From: Taenia hydatigena
Lineage: Eukaryota > Platyhelminthes > Cestoda > Cyclophyllidea > Taeniidae
Direction: 5' to 3'
DNA: 64,000 bases
Assembly: GCA_036345935.2 (NCBI GenBank)
Contig: JADWOT020000004.1
Span: 2,408,418 to 2,472,417 of the forward strand
Each line of letters opens with the position of its first letter. Within the stretch, counting starts at the first letter, position 1. A program made the position numbers and the translations under genes. The notes under the pieces were generated by a model. It was not told the DNA's origin, made no database searches, and saw nothing but the letters and a program-made list of their open reading frames with translations. Shown here piece after piece: positions 42,960 to 55,920 of this stretch.

Positions 42960-45900
42960 CTAAAAAGGTGGACGGTAAGGTTAGACCGACGTGAAGGAAA
43001 AAATAGGGGTAGGCGACTGCCTCAAGAGGTAGTTGTTGTTACATGAGCAACCTAGAGTTATCCGCGCCTTTGTTCATGGCATTTAAACTGGGAGAAACGG
43101 ACGGCCAAATAGAAGGCTGATGACAGCTAGCTGCCCAATGAAGGTCAGTAACACTTGTTAGTTCTGGCCTCGTGTACTTATCGTACCTGATTGGCCTTGA
43201 CCTCATGGTATTGCTATCTCTAAGGGTCACGTGTACATAGGGAGGGACTGAGCGAGGACGCGATGTTCTAGAATATTTGTGAACTATCCATTGGAATGAA
43301 GCTCTCAAGGAAATCCGAATCAGAACGTCTTTTGGTGCATCGTACTTGCCGGATTGACTGCTGGGATTACTGGATGGCCATCATTTTAAATGGGCTTGAC
43401 CTTACTGAGGTTAAGAGTGCATATAGAGATACTTGTCTAGCGATGTTGGTCAGTTAAGAGGAATTCAAGTTGTGCAAATCGAGAAGTACCTCAGAATGTC
43501 CAAGAATTCAAATTTCAAGAAAAAATCTCTACGATGTTGAAACGGGACGGGTTTTTTGGAGTCGTAGAAGCGCTCAACATCAAGTCGAAGTCCTGATAAA
43601 CATTCTCGTCCTAAGTGTTCATGAGATCAGAAGGAGGCGGAACAGAGGGGTTGATAGGTAATTGCATCGACCCCTGAGACTAATGGGTCGGGAAGGACAT
43701 GGCAATCTCAAAACGAAAGACAAGCCTTTCAACAAGAGTAGTTACTTTTGCTAGAAAGGTGACCCACATAGATAACTAGAAACGCTTTTGAGGTTCGTGA
43801 GACTGTGACGCTCACCTTGCCAGGTGCGAGGCTTTTCAAATCCAACAGAGAAACCTTGTCTGAGGGTTGAATCTTGTCATAGTCCTCGGGATTCACGAAG
43901 GTCAGTGGAAGCATCCCCTGCTTTTTTAGATTGGTTTCTAAAAAAGCAATAAAGCGATGGTGATTTTTGCCGAGAAATGCTACGAACAACCCAAGAAGTG
44001 GGCCAAACAAATGACTTCGCAAGACACCCAGAGCATTTGCAGTTACATCAAACAAGCTGACGCGAAGACATTCGCATCATTCATACTTTTGTCGGTCTAT
44101 TCATCCAATATTCTTGTCCTGATCCATAGATTGAGCCGTCCATTCATCGAGCTTTCCACGGATGAACTCATCCAGGTAGTCACGCCCAATCCATGCTATC
44201 ATACACCTATCCACCCAATCAGCCGTTCAGCATTCGACCTGACCACCAATTCGTCCAGCTGTCTCGAAGCTAATACACATATCGGATTTTGGGCAGATAA
44301 AGAGGTATGCCGAGGACAGATACATCGCAGAGTTGGAAAAATAAATGGACTAACCGTGAGATAAACGGGCGATTAGAGGAATGGACTCAACATAGACAAA
44401 CGAATGAATCATTTGGAAACCGCGAAAGAACCAGGCTGAGAAGCAGAGCCTTACCATGGATACGCGCGAAGCTCTTGACAATGATGGCACGACCGCCGAG
44501 GTGACGCGGTTCAAGAGCGGCGTGCTCGCGACTACTGCCCTCACCGTAGTTCACTTCGCCGACCACCACCCAGGGCACTCCTTCAGCCTTGTACCGCCGT
44601 GCCACTGCCGGCACCGTGTCCCACTCTCCGCTAGGCCGGTGGCACACCCGGTTCACCTCCCCATTCTCGCTGTTCACTGCTCTGTAGGAAAGAATGGATC
44701 GCAAATTGACGGGCTGAGTAGACATTTGGTTGATTGGTTGGGTGGCTGCGTGTCCAATTGGTTTATCGACTAGCTTAGTTGCCGACTGGCTGACTTATCG
44801 ATTTATTGGTTGTGATTAATTGGTTAACTGGTCGTATCGCTTAGCACATTGGTTAGAAAGAAAAGTTGCTAATTGGTCTCCCGAATCAATGGAGGATCTG
44901 ATTGGCTGAATGACTGATAGATTTGCTAAATTCGACAAAAACAATTAAATCATTGCAAGGTTTGGCGAACAGGTGAGGGCTGCGTGCCATATCGGAACGA
45001 GGGTAGGAGGGTTGCCGGGTGGATGGATGTACCCGATGAACATATTGTTGGATATGTTGTCCAGGTGCCCCCGGAACTTGAGCCAGGGTCCAGCAGCAGA
45101 GATGTGATCGGTGGTGCATTTGCCGCGCACCTTAATAAGTATCGGCATATCGATGAGGTCGTTGCCATCCCAACGCGCGAAGGGAGAGAGGGCCTGGAGG
45201 CGATCACTTGTTGGTGAAATTGTCACCTGCACATGAGAGCCATCTGCAGGCGGACACTGGAAGTGCGGATCCACGCGTTGGAAACCGTTGCGGGGCAGAG
45301 TATCACCTGAGGTAGGAGTGAAGTAATTAATTGTGTCATCCACCAGTCTATTAGACAAGCCATCTGTCATTGACACATCAATCCATTTTGTTTGACTATC
45401 CACCCAAACGTCCATTGCGAACACGATTATACAGTGAGCCACGCAATTATGTACTCGTTCGTTCACCCAATCATCTAGCTGTCCTGCCAATAGTCCATCC
45501 ATCCACAGATTCACTTGTTCACCCAGTCCTCCGCCAGTTCACTCATTCATCCAGTCACCTATTCATTTACCTGTCCTCAAGTCCAACCATTTGACCATCA
45601 AAGCACCTGCATCCTTCTTGGCACCATTATACACATCCCCAAATCAGTTTCCAACAATCGTACCTTCTGGAGGTTTCAGCTTGAATTTTGTCCCATTTGG
45701 AGCCGTCAGTTCATCCGTTAGGGGGTTGAAGCCCAAATTTCCACCCAGCACCAAAGCAGTGACCATCTCTGGTGAAGCCACAAAAGCGTGAGTGGCAGGA
45801 TTGGAGTCGTTTCGACCAGTGAAGTTGCGGTTGTACGACGTCACGATGGTGTTCGGTTCACCTCTTTCCTTGTCCTATGCGCACCACCCAGTAAAATAAC

Positions 45901-47735
45901 GGAGAAAGGTAAGAAGTAAATTGGATACTGATATATCGAACCGAGCAGCTAACACTTCATCCATTTCCAGTCTATGTACTGACTAAGAGCATTACTGTGC
46001 AGAACGAAATCCTCCACAAAACTACCAACGATTTACTCAGGCTGCTAGCCAACCACCGAATTACTTAAAACTCCCACTCCATTCAGACCCAACTCACCTT
46101 GCGATTCCACTGACCAATACAGGGTCCACAGGCGTTGGCAAGTACTAAACCTCCAATTCCTCTGAACACATCAGCCAATCCGTCTCGCTCAATCGTTGCA
46201 TGGATCTGCTCACTACCTGGGGTCACAGTGAATTTTGTCGTCACATTAGTGATGCCGTGCTCCAGCGCCTGTCGCGCCACACTCGCAGCGCGGGCCATGT
46301 CCTCATAGGAGGAGTTAGTGCAGGAGCCTATAAGGCCTACCGAGATCTCCATTGGCCAACCCGCTGCTTCAGCATCTGATTTCAGCTGTCAGGAGAGAGG
46401 AGAAGGAATAGTGATTAAGCGTGGGTAGTTTTACAATGCAATAACCAAATCCTCCCAGTCACTCAAGGTTAGTCCCTTAATCTGGTACCATGACGTTCTG
46501 CATCTAGCCTCTCAACATTTCTGTACGCTACTCACAGAAGAATTTCAAGGCGCACAACTCGGACTCCACTTTGTCAGTAGCGACAAGCGAGCCAACTTGG
46601 ACTCATGGCTTCTCGTCCATGCACACAGCATTCTAGCCCTTCGACACTTCAAAGATGAGCCATGTTCCTCCCAAAAAGCATATAAAATATAGCAGCGCAA
46701 GCTCCTTCGCGAGGTTATGAAACTTCGCTAGCGGTTCCTTAACCCGTTTATGCATTGACAATGAAAGTACCTCCAGGCTTACACATTAGGCAACCTCTGC
46801 ATTATTAACTGAGATGACCTTTACTGATACTAAACACGAGATCACATGAACTAGGGATCACACGGTCTTTGAGTTTCAGACAAGATATCCAAGACCTGAA
46901 ATTTGGAAATCTACCCAAACATTACCCCAGTAGTAGGAAAGTGTTAATTGAAAGATCTCTCCTAACGCTTGATCATTCATTCCACGCGGTGCAATTCTCT
47001 AATTTGCGTGCATACACCGTAGTGACACCTTCAAACCCTGATGCAGCTGTTGCCTCACCCTTACTATCGATCACCCTGGTCCTAGCTCAGACCTGTCGCA
47101 GGTAGTAGAGCGTGGCAATAAAGTTGCCTGCAAGGAGAGAACTTTACGCCTAAAACGTCGATTGTTCATTGGTTAACCACATTCGCGTTCCACCAAACCT
47201 CTCTAGTCTGCGCCCCATTGAGTCAACCAACTCCATGAAAATCCCATAATAAGAAGTGACTTTTGCAATCCTCAAGGTAGTGTAATATAAGTTTAAAATG
47301 AGACTACAGCGTAACAAGATGATCACATGTTGAACCACTGACCTGCACTTCTCACCATCTACCAAGCAAGCAGACAAGTTCGCATACACGCACACACATT
47401 TCGATTTATAATGTTAGAAAACTATGTAAAACAACTTTTAAATTACTGTCACGAATGACAAGAAGGCGAGAGACCTACCAGAGTAACAAATTTTGTAGTT
47501 GGACTTTCAAAGACAGAAAAACTTGCCATTCATTTCGTCCTCTCGCGGAGATTGACATAGGGCTATTGAAAAATGTTTAAAGTGAGACACACATGAATGA
47601 AAGGAGACGTACCTTCGAGATGGGATGAGCCAAATCGGGAGTGTACGGTCCATTCAGATGAGGCTCCAACTCATTCAAGTCGATCTTGATGACACGATCA
47701 TAGACACATCCCTTATCGGGTGAGAGCAGTTTGCT
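42813..47735 (-). CDS. ACO2: aconitate hydratase, mitochondrial type, 3' seven coding exons (partial)
   Basis: Isomerises citrate to isocitrate through cis-aconitate in the TCA cycle, using a 4Fe-4S cluster. Exons from 5' to 3' on the minus strand: 47735-47613, 46385-46098, 45874-45664, 45306-45033, 44681-44455, 43937-43816, 42959-42813. They sum to 1392 nt, 463 codons plus TGA, all phases compatible. Cluster ligands are visible as [11 protein letters not shown] and [10 protein letters not shown] (three Cys). The swivel domain has [24 protein letters not shown] residues, and [20 protein letters not shown] with the active-site Ser and Arg; the end is GSALNHMKE plus a short tail. The mitochondrial form, rather than the cytosolic IRP1/ACO1 form, is indicated by near-identity to animal ACO2. 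The N-terminal part (about 40% of the protein, including the mitochondrial presequence) is not in the exons found. It may be in the 100-N gap, in the sequence to its right, or outside the window. Confidence 0.95.
42960..43815 (-). other. ACO2: ACO2 intron (856 nt)
   Basis: GT-AG on the minus strand. A short stretch near 43340-43400 (TACTTGCCGG...CTGGATGGCCATCATT) resembles segment A of the unknown repeat. Confidence 0.7.
43816..43937 (-). CDS. ACO2: ACO2 exon: C-terminal domain
   Basis: The acceptor is GCTTTTTTAG|AA and the donor GGCAAG|GTGAGC (phase 0). The exon encodes [20 protein letters not shown] and [12 protein letters not shown]. Confidence 0.94.
43938..44454 (-). other. ACO2: ACO2 intron (517 nt) with ATCC-type repeat
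   Basis: GT-AG on the minus strand. About 44090-44240 is a degenerate ATCC/CATTC tract. Confidence 0.75.
44455..44681 (-). CDS. ACO2: ACO2 exon: swivel domain active-site loop
   Basis: The acceptor is CTTTCCTACAG|A and the donor ATCCATG|GTAAGG (phase 1). The exon contains [20 protein letters not shown] with the catalytic Ser and substrate-binding Arg, then SFARIH. Confidence 0.95.
44682..45032 (-). other. ACO2: ACO2 intron with TTGGT/GATTGG repeat
   Basis: GT-AG, 351 nt. 44715-44900 consists of diverged TTGGTTGATTGG-like words on the plus strand. Confidence 0.75.
45033..45306 (-). CDS. ACO2: ACO2 exon: linker and start of swivel domain
   Basis: The acceptor is TCCTACCTCAG|GT and the donor ATCGG|GTACAT (phase 2). 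The exon encodes [20 protein letters not shown] and [20 protein letters not shown]. Confidence 0.95.
45307..45663 (-). other. ACO2: ACO2 intron with ATCC-type repeat
   Basis: GT-AG, 357 nt. 45350-45600 is rich in CATCCA, TTCACCCA and ATTCATC words. Confidence 0.75.
45664..45874 (-). CDS. ACO2: ACO2 exon: domain 3 segment
   Basis: The acceptor GTGCGCATAG|GAC has a weak pyrimidine tract; the donor is GAAG|GTACGA (phase 1). The exon encodes [19 protein letters not shown] and [13 protein letters not shown], both typical of aconitases. Confidence 0.94.
46098..46385 (-). CDS. ACO2: ACO2 exon with all three iron-sulfur cluster cysteines
   Basis: The acceptor is CTCCTGACAG|CTG and the donor CGCAAG|GTGAGT (phase 0). 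The 96 codons include [30 protein letters not shown] and [12 protein letters not shown]. All cluster-ligand cysteines are present. Confidence 0.96.
46386..47612 (-). other. ACO2: ACO2 intron (1227 nt)
   Basis: GT-AG on the minus strand; nothing recognised inside. Confidence 0.8.
47613..47735 (-). CDS. ACO2: ACO2 exon (first found): domain 2 segment
   Basis: The acceptor TTTTCATCTAG|AGC and donor TCGAAG|GTACGT are read on the minus strand. The exon encodes 41 residues, including [20 protein letters not shown] and [11 protein letters not shown], matching animal ACO2. Confidence 0.93.
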
Positions 47736-48255
47736 CTAGATGAAAACAAAGACCAGAGAAAACTATTAAAATTGGATTTGAGAAAAAGTGGCAGAACCTA
47801 GACTCCCATCGAATTTACAGTCTACGCATTCCTACATTCCCTGCCCGTGCATCCATCCTTCCATCTGCTCAGCTATGTGTTGGCTCACTCATTCTTTTGT
47901 TCATCCTTCCAAAAACCTACAAATTGAGGGACGGTTCGAGAAGGACGAAGACCTCGAGAAACAAGAGCAAAAAGGCATGGTATCCATTACGAACCACTAG
48001 GAGCCTCACGTCGTACTATGTGTGCTCCTACGACTTCTGTTAACTTAATAAATAAGCTAATTCAATAAATTATTCTAAGATGAAGTTCTTTCATAGTGGA
48101 GACGAGAACTTCCCGCATTTATAGTCGACACCTCAAGAGCATTGTGATAATCTAGTCCAAATCGGACCGTATGGACTCGACATCTACCATTACTTTATCG
48201 TTTGTGCTCACGCGGAAGATGATAAGCACGGGAATAGTGAGATTTTCGACAACTG

Positions 48256-48355
48256 NNNNNNNNNNNNNNNNNNNNNNNNNNNNNNNNNNNNNNNNNNNNN
48301 NNNNNNNNNNNNNNNNNNNNNNNNNNNNNNNNNNNNNNNNNNNNNNNNNNNNNNN
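48256..48355. other. assembly gap, 100 N
   Basis: Exactly 100 N, the conventional length for a gap of unknown size. It sits 5' of the first found aconitase exon, so missing aconitase exons could be hidden here, or the scaffold join could be wrong. Confidence 0.99.
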
Positions 48356-49114
48356 ACTGGGTGTATGATTTACATGCAATGGAAAAGTGGCCCATACGCC
48401 ATTTCACTCATTAAACGATACTACTGTTTCCAACAATAAGTAGCGTGCGAGCTCCTTTCCATATTTTGCGGCATGTACCAAAAACAAAACATGAATCACA
48501 AGCACTTCTTAATTATTAGGAGCAAAGAGGCACAGAATGGGAATAATGATCAAGGTAAGAACTTGTGATGGTTGATTGTGCGTCACGAAGTCCACCAGTC
48601 TCGCCTACAACTTCGTTCTCCTCAACCACAAGACTGCTGATGCCCCACCACATTTCTCTCTTCCCTCTTTTTAGTTTTTTCATTCTGATAATTTCAGTTA
48701 GCATTAGGTGAGTCGTCATGCAATTGAACGCCCTTCAGTTGACAGGCCTTAAACGCTTTAATCCATCACCCCCCGAGTGGTGCCCATGGATGGCGTAAGC
48801 AAGCCAAAACGAACCATAAAATGCTCATTAACAAAGTTAGTAATCAAGTAGTGATGGGGAATTCAAGTGTTTTTAATGTGCTACAGAATTTTTGTCCTTC
48901 TGGCTTCCATATCTTTTACCTTCCTTATCTCCGTGAGTTCACTGGTTGCTAAGTGTTTTGACTAGATTCTCCCCCAACTACACACAAAATGGTTTTATGG
49001 ATTATTTTGATCAAACAAAATCTCATTTATCGGTGAGATCAAGAAAACAATAGACTATTGCGAAAACCGCACGAACAGCAGCAGTGAGAAGATAATAACG
49101 CACTTGTTATTAAT

Positions 49115-49260
49115 GGATGTTGGGAAGGCTTAGAGGTGGAGGGATGACTGAAAGGCGAATGAATACATTAGCTGGACAGACAAAGATGGATTGACTAAAC
49201 AATAGCAAAATAATAGGTGGATTATTAATAGATGGATGGGTGGGTGGGTCCAGGATGATG
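49115..49260. repeat. degenerate GGAT tract
   Basis: Units such as GATGGATGGGTGGGTGGG and TGGAGGGATGA, G-rich on the plus strand. Confidence 0.55.
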
Positions 49261-49299
49261 GAAACTACAAGATCCAGAGAAGAGTGGTCGAGGATTGAT

Positions 49300-49760
49300 G
49301 CCAAAGTCTCTCCATAGCGGTTGCAATGCGTCATCGCGTGCCACCAACTGGAAGGTGTCAAGAGCAGTGCCAAAATTAAGTCAAAAACCTCTCATTAATT
49401 TTTAATTTTGCCCATGATGTTGATTTTACAATCATCCTAGACAATGCAGTCTGACCTTTAGGCCCAAAAGGATTCAGTTTTGAACTGCCAATTTTTGACC
49501 ACATCGCCATTCAACTTGCCTACATCACAAATGAATGAGGTGGATGGATGTCAAACATCCATGTCCTGTGCCAGCACACATCCTCTCATTCAATGATGTG
49601 GAGGAGGGACAGGAGGAGGAGAGCATTACAAAACACAGTAAGACATAAATCTGTCTGGCCAAAGTGCAGACGGTGAGTCCGAACTCCATGTCTGTGACTT
49701 GCCGTCCTCTTGGCATCGTCATGTGACTACGCAATCGGGCGTCACAGTGGAGACACATTT
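49300..49760. repeat. dispersed repeat, copy 1 (with 62430-62900)
   Basis: Shares CTGGAAGGTGTCAAGA and, about 320 nt on, a segment containing AACTCCATG...GATTTGCT/GACTTGCC...CCATCGTCATG with 62430-62900. On the minus strand both keep similar peptides: HMTMPRGRQVTDMEFGL here and SMTMGRGQQISGMEFEL in the other copy. This suggests a decayed coding sequence. Family unknown. Confidence 0.45.
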
Positions 49761-51782
49761 CGCACCCTTCCAATGTCCTGTGGATTTGGTCCTCCGTGAG
49801 GGTGTCTGTGCTCTCACAAACACAGCAGTTTTTACCGCCTTGTGAAAAATTTGTTTGGAGAACAAACCTTGGCAATCGACTAATTTCCTTTTACACTTTT
49901 GCGTTATCCGCCGCTTTAAAGCAATTCATTCACTCATCCTGATTCCTTGAAATGTCATCCTGATCCACATTCATCAACTCTCTTCGTTCTCTCTTCTTTG
50001 CTGGGAGCTGTCACGTACACAAGAAGTTGATTTTGCTTCCCTCCACGCATTTTCCTCCGACCCGATTCACTCAGGAGTTGGATAAATAGGTTTGGAGGTG
50101 AATCATTCCATGCAGTAGGAGAAGCTTAGCACCATTAGTAAGATGTCCGACCAGATTGCTTCCCAATGTTTTATTTATGACACACTAATAGCCACCTCTT
50201 ACGTCTGTTCTTATAATTCATCCATTCGTCAACTGCTTAGTAAGCAAACTCGTGTTGTGCTGGAGCACCCACCTACTGCCCACTCGTCATTCACCTCGAT
50301 GCTGCGCCGTTCCATCCAACCTGTTGATGGTATGAGGTATTTTAGGGCGTGACCCAACTTGACCTATCTTTGCAAGTGACCCTAGGGCTGCAATTACGCA
50401 AGTGTCATTTCTAGGAGCATTTGATTGGGATCAGGTGACAGGAGAGGCTGTGCAGTTGTCGGTAGAAGGATTTGCTGAGACTTGACAAATAAATTTAATC
50501 ATTTGAATGCGATTCCTCTTCCTTCCTCCATACCTTGAAACCTCATGTCCCGAAATGCCAACCCAGCTAACCTGATGGATGGTTTTAAAGATTCTCAACA
50601 TTTTCGAGTACTAGACACCTTCTGAAAGGCATGGAAACTGTTCTACCCTCCAATGATGCATTTTGTTTAGAGAATGGCATTTCACTGCTGACAGGTTGGT
50701 TTAAGACTGACATGTCAACGACTCCAGTGGGAGCAGTGCAAGACGACTCAGTGACTGAGCAAGGCAAGGCGAGGTGAGAAATAAACAACTGCATCACCAT
50801 CACATGGATTGCAAGCCGAAGACGGTCGCAAAGCCTCCTTCCATTATCTTTGAAAACGAGGGAAAATGCAACTCTGTTCTCGAAATCTGGTTTGGCTTTT
50901 TAAAAGGCGACCAAAGCGATCCCAGCAGTTTACAATTCCGCAGTCTCTTCCAGCATAACATAAACATGGGGCGAGATTTGTTTTGGGGACAAGGAAAACC
51001 TTGAGAAGTCCTCTCGCTACGGAGTAGTGTATGCCTTTGATGTTTGGAACCAATGGCTGGAAGGTGGATCGTTTGGAGTAAGCCAATGCTGTACAGATCA
51101 TTCATTCACTCACCAACTCTAATTGCACGAGACATCTTCATTAGGTAGGAGAAGGCAAAGTAGTAAATGACAACTATTTCATAATCACTACAACGGGATA
51201 TCCGCCATCAGGCGGCTTTTACCACGCCTCCTTCTGCCCAATTGACGTGGCTGTCAACGAACTGCTTCACCATCATCCTCGTTCAGCATTACCTGCTCCA
51301 AAGCACAGTCGTTGACATGCTATCATGAAGTCGACGTGACTATAGCAACACGTGCTTAGCTATGCTTGGCTCAAAGTCGAGCGATTCTACACTGTTTAAG
51401 TAGCTTTTGCCACTTTCTAGAGGTCAGTAATGAGTGTAGTGCAGCTCGCTGTAACGAGGCATACTGTGGAGAAAAAGATTGATTTAGCCAGGCATAGGTA
51501 AGCCGGATTGTCATTAGAGCAAAAGAGTCATCAAAACAACAATGTCCACGAAAAATCGTGCTTTTAAATGCACGAATCTTTTAATTTTGCCAGATGGAAC
51601 AGACGATCAGACGGTTGCTTCCGAAGCACAGCTGCTCAATGATTGCCTTTAAAAACACCTTCTCCAAAATAAACTTTATTTAATAGCTTCGAATAATTGC
51701 CACTGTTACAGTGCAAAGCTATCACTGCTATGTTAATGGGCTAGAAACAGGTGTTTAATTACCACTTTGTGTTTGGCCTAGT

Positions 51783-51798
51783 GTCACGCATATGTGAC
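51783..51798. repeat. palindromic motif GTCAC-N6-GTGAC, copy 5
   Basis: Reads GTCACGCATATGTGAC and lies in the repeat-rich right part of the window. Confidence 0.5.
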
Positions 51799-54011
51799 GG
51801 GCGAGGCTAGGTGAGAAAATAGACCAAAGATCAATTAGTTCGTAGAATTCTTTTCATGTAGAGATCAAGAATGATGTTAAAATTTTTAATGCAATTGGTT
51901 AAATCTGGTGTCGCCGAACTTTGCCATGACCTCACCCACTTCCATCTCTCACTTACTTCCTAGCAGTCCCTTTCCTCTTGCATCTGGTCACTTCAAAAGT
52001 TAGGCAAAAAAGGAAACATCGTTGAGAAACACGAATAAACATGAGGCAGCTTGTTTCTTTTATTGAGTCTTGTCCCATTTTCCTTGCCTGTCCTATATGT
52101 CAGCATACAGATGGCTAAATCAACCGTCGGTAGGAGATGGAAGGTTGTGCGCTGCGCTCCCGCGTCAAAAAATCAAGCACCGAAAAAATGGCATGAAGAT
52201 TATATCCCAAATCCATTACAGTAGTTTATTTCGGTTAATCCGAATTTTCTTACACAAGAGCTAGAAGACTAGCGGTCAAGCACCAAGACGGGGTGGTACA
52301 ACGCGGGGTCAAGGACATTAGCAAAACAACCGCCACACCTTCACTATCCGCTATCATCGCAGACACAAACATCTCTTTTTCTTGTAACTCTTCCTAAGCA
52401 TTACTACTCCTTTTGCATGTTTATTCATTAGAAAGGAGTGTAAATACCAAAATCGTGAAGTACATTAATTGTGTTCTTTGATGGTCAGGGAGATGTCTAA
52501 GGGAGGTCTTTCCCCACAGCAATAGAAATTTGGCCAAGACTGAAACAAAAGATTACCTAAGGATAATTAATTGTTAGACGTAGACCTTAATGATTTCGTA
52601 AATAGAATTGGGTGATTTGGCGCAACTGTAAAAGAGCCTACTGGACTTTAAAGGCGTTTCAATCGTCCAAGGGGTCAAAGCCAGCCAACCACCAATGCAA
52701 GACGTAAATGAAACCATCCAGCCAGCGGTCGCGTGTTCACACTCCATCACTTCCAAATGCCGCATATCCGCGGGCAAACGAAGACAGTTTGATCGAGTAC
52801 TCTTATTCTGGTTGGCATTAACCATTCAGTGAGGAGAAGGTTTTACAATGGTACACATATTGCACATCAACGTCTCGTCTCAGAGTATCAAGGGTGAAAG
52901 CCAGTACTGACGTTGCGTTAAAAGAAAACTTCCAATTTTGCAGTAGTTAATTTTATGCTTCGTGCAACTATGGGGTTCGTTAATGACAGACTTCAAAGGC
53001 TCTCATTAAAGATGGACACGTCAAACTGCACCTTGCGAGTCAATCGGACCGTTAATTGCCTTCTCTCAATGGGATACTTTTTTCTGGAGAAACATACAAA
53101 TAAGAAGCATCCAATCATAATCAGTGACAGTGTCCTGTTGTCCAGGTCAGCGAATTCTCGACAAACAGATGAGAGATGTGTCTGAGCGTATACCAAGGAC
53201 ACGTATGACTCCATCTTCACCCATGACTTTCCTATCAACACTGACACTGATTTTACCGCAGGGCACTACAACTGCTTCCCTCTCCTCGTCACCCTCATGT
53301 GAACGATGCAACAAATATGCCCTCCGCAAAGCACTAAGGAGGTCAACACAATGCGCCTACCAAACGACCATCTACCGGTGAGGAGGCCCACTGTGCAGAG
53401 GAAGTGGATCTGCTGTTACTGGAGTAAGCAACCCATCGTAGCCCATTTCTCTCTCCTTCAAACTCGATGGCAGCCCATCGAAGGAGTCGTGATGACTTGA
53501 ATTAAAGAATACACAGACAGAATTTGAGCTGACACTCAAATGGCGAAGGAATCTGTCTAGTGGGAGGCGTGAAGTTTAGTTTAGGTTATCAACATTAGGG
53601 TGTCATGATGGCTACGCCAGTCGTGGCGTTCCCCTTTTGTGTGCTAGTCACCAAGTTGAAAGACATCCACCTTCCCCAATAAAGGTTTCTTGCAGCTGCC
53701 TCTTCACTTCGTCTTATGGTTCAACTACAATCAAACAAAGCCTCTCTTCATTTCGTATCATTTCGGCTGTTATCATGAACGACTAAGGAGTTGAGAATGA
53801 CTTTGCTCCAATCTGACGAGAAGATCAGCAGCCCTCGGCCTCTTTTTACAAGTAGAATCGCTTTTACACTCGCAATGAATGGTCATTACGGATAGTCCTT
53901 CATGGTTTTACAGTCCATCCAACATAAGGGTAGAATGGCGAGTGTTGTTGGTGCTACAGTCTTTATTCTTACACACTCTGGTGTAATTTTCTTCGTTATA
54001 ATGACCTTTAG

Positions 54012-54087
54012 GAAGGCACTCAAATTGAGGCAGACGGATTTACCGACCACATGGGCATCGACTTCGTGTTCAGGCCAAATCTAGCAA
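54012..54087 (+). CDS. candidate orphan exon (unknown product)
   Basis: The acceptor ATAATGACCTTTAG|GAA and a good donor GCAA|GTGAGA bound 76 nt that read EGTQIEADGFTDHMGIDFVF and RPNLA with no stop. The composition looks like a conserved protein segment. No neighbouring exon was linked to it, and it lies in a repeat-rich region, so it may be a transposon relic. Confidence 0.25.
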
Positions 54088-54654
54088 GTGAGAATTTTCC
54101 GATTGTTTCTCATCACTTCACATAAGTAAAATAAAGGAAATAAGTCAGATAATGCCAAATTCTAGAGGCAGCATGGCAAAAATTAGTCTTTTATAAGGCG
54201 ATTTCGTTTTGAGTCGTGGATGTCGCCGTTAGGAAGGTGAGAGGAATATGCAGGCTGATCCGGTTAAGCGAATTTTGTTCATCCGACCCTACTTTCCCAA
54301 CCCTTTCACTTAAACGTTCGGCTTCCGATCTCCTCATCATTCATCATCCCATCCTTGCATCTGCTAGCCAAGCCTGTCGTGTATTAATCCATCAATCTTT
54401 CCTCTTGGGATGCACACACTCGTTGCTCCACCTCATCAAACGTCTTTCGTATCCGTAATGTAGCAAATTGTGAAGAGTTCCCATAGTCGGTGGCTGCTTA
54501 TGTAATGCGAATGGTCAAGGGAAGAAAGCGAATGGCAACCCGGAACTTCGTTAATGACAACAGGAGGAATAGGGAGAAAATGATCCTAGGAAGAGGAGAG
54601 TTCTCCCGTTTCGGTGAAACACTCACGTATTCAACCTACATGCATCTTAGATTT

Positions 54655-54755
54655 AACCACCTCGAATCCATCCACCAACTGTCGACCCATCCACCTCACC
54701 AATCCATCTGCTCACCCATCCTCGACCAATTCATCCATCTAAATAATCAATTCAT
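54655..54755. repeat. degenerate ATCC/CATCCACC tract
   Basis: Repeated CATCCACC, CCATCC and TTCATCCA words on the plus strand. Confidence 0.6.
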
Positions 54756-55920
54756 GTTGACAAGTTTAGTTTAAAAGGGCAGTATTTGGTCAGCAGATAA
54801 ATGGAATCTCAACTCGCACTTGGCGAGTGCCGTCAAGTTATGCTCAAGTCTGCTTTTCAAACAAGTTTATTTGCTCACATCCAATCCCGTCATTTTATGC
54901 TATTTGTTGTGATTGGTTCGAGATTCGAACAGGGAAGATGAACAGACAAGGAGGATAATCAATTATTTGGGGTAAGGAATATGGGATCCCTTTCCTCGAC
55001 TACAAAATCTGCACGCAGTAGTAGGTGACTTCACTGGGGCATGCAGTGGACGCTGAATGTCTCTCTGCAGCCAGAAATGGCATTTCGCCTCAAATGAGTG
55101 GTGAGAGCAGAGGATGTGTCAGAGGTTTTTGTCAACTTTCAAGGCGGCTGAGTGGCGAATCTATCGTTTGCGCTCAAGTTCCAATTCGTACACCCTTCAC
55201 TGCAATCAATTCCCGTCCAATCAGGCGAAATCACGCTTCATTGTGTGTGTCTCGAGTAGAAAGCGAGTTAGCGAAGGATTTGCCTCTCTTCGAGGTGATT
55301 CGCTACCTGCCTCCTTTCATCTACATCCACCAATGCAGCTGTAGACTCATTCATTCGTTTACTAGTCTAGTTGTCCATGCATTCCAGATCCACCTGGTTA
55401 CCCTCTTAAACAAACACACTTAGTATCGACGAGGATACAAATCATTTATGCTTCTAGTGCCTAATGGTGCTCATTTATAGCATTTTTGAGAAGGCAGTCC
55501 AAATGATGCAAAGATCGGTCTAGAGAAGAGAGCTGGGATGCTTCTAAGCCGTAAAACATTCCCGCATTCCGATTAATTACTCAGGGTCATGGAGGTGGTC
55601 ATCTCTAATCCATCAATCCCGTGTTCATTCATCTATCCGACCTTCCACCAATTATTTATCCTTTCCTCTGCCTAGCCACTATCAATTTTACTTATTTGCC
55701 ACTTTGCATGGAAAGACAGAACATGGTCAGTAATTTGACAGGATGTCAAAGCCCAACATTCTCATTGACATTAGCTAACCCAGACCTGACAACTGCCATC
55801 AAAGGTGGCTCAACTTGGCACATTAAATCACATGCCTACTGCTGTTATGCGCATGAATTTCTTCGTGACCGATCCAGTTAGGAAGGAGGGCTGCCTCCCT
55901 GCAAACTACTGCCGACTACT

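Noticed and set aside
48152..48407. Open frames crossing the N gap, one reading NLTIPVLIIFRVSTNDKVMV on the minus strand.
   Set aside because: Their length comes from N positions; the real part has no match to aconitase or another family that I know.
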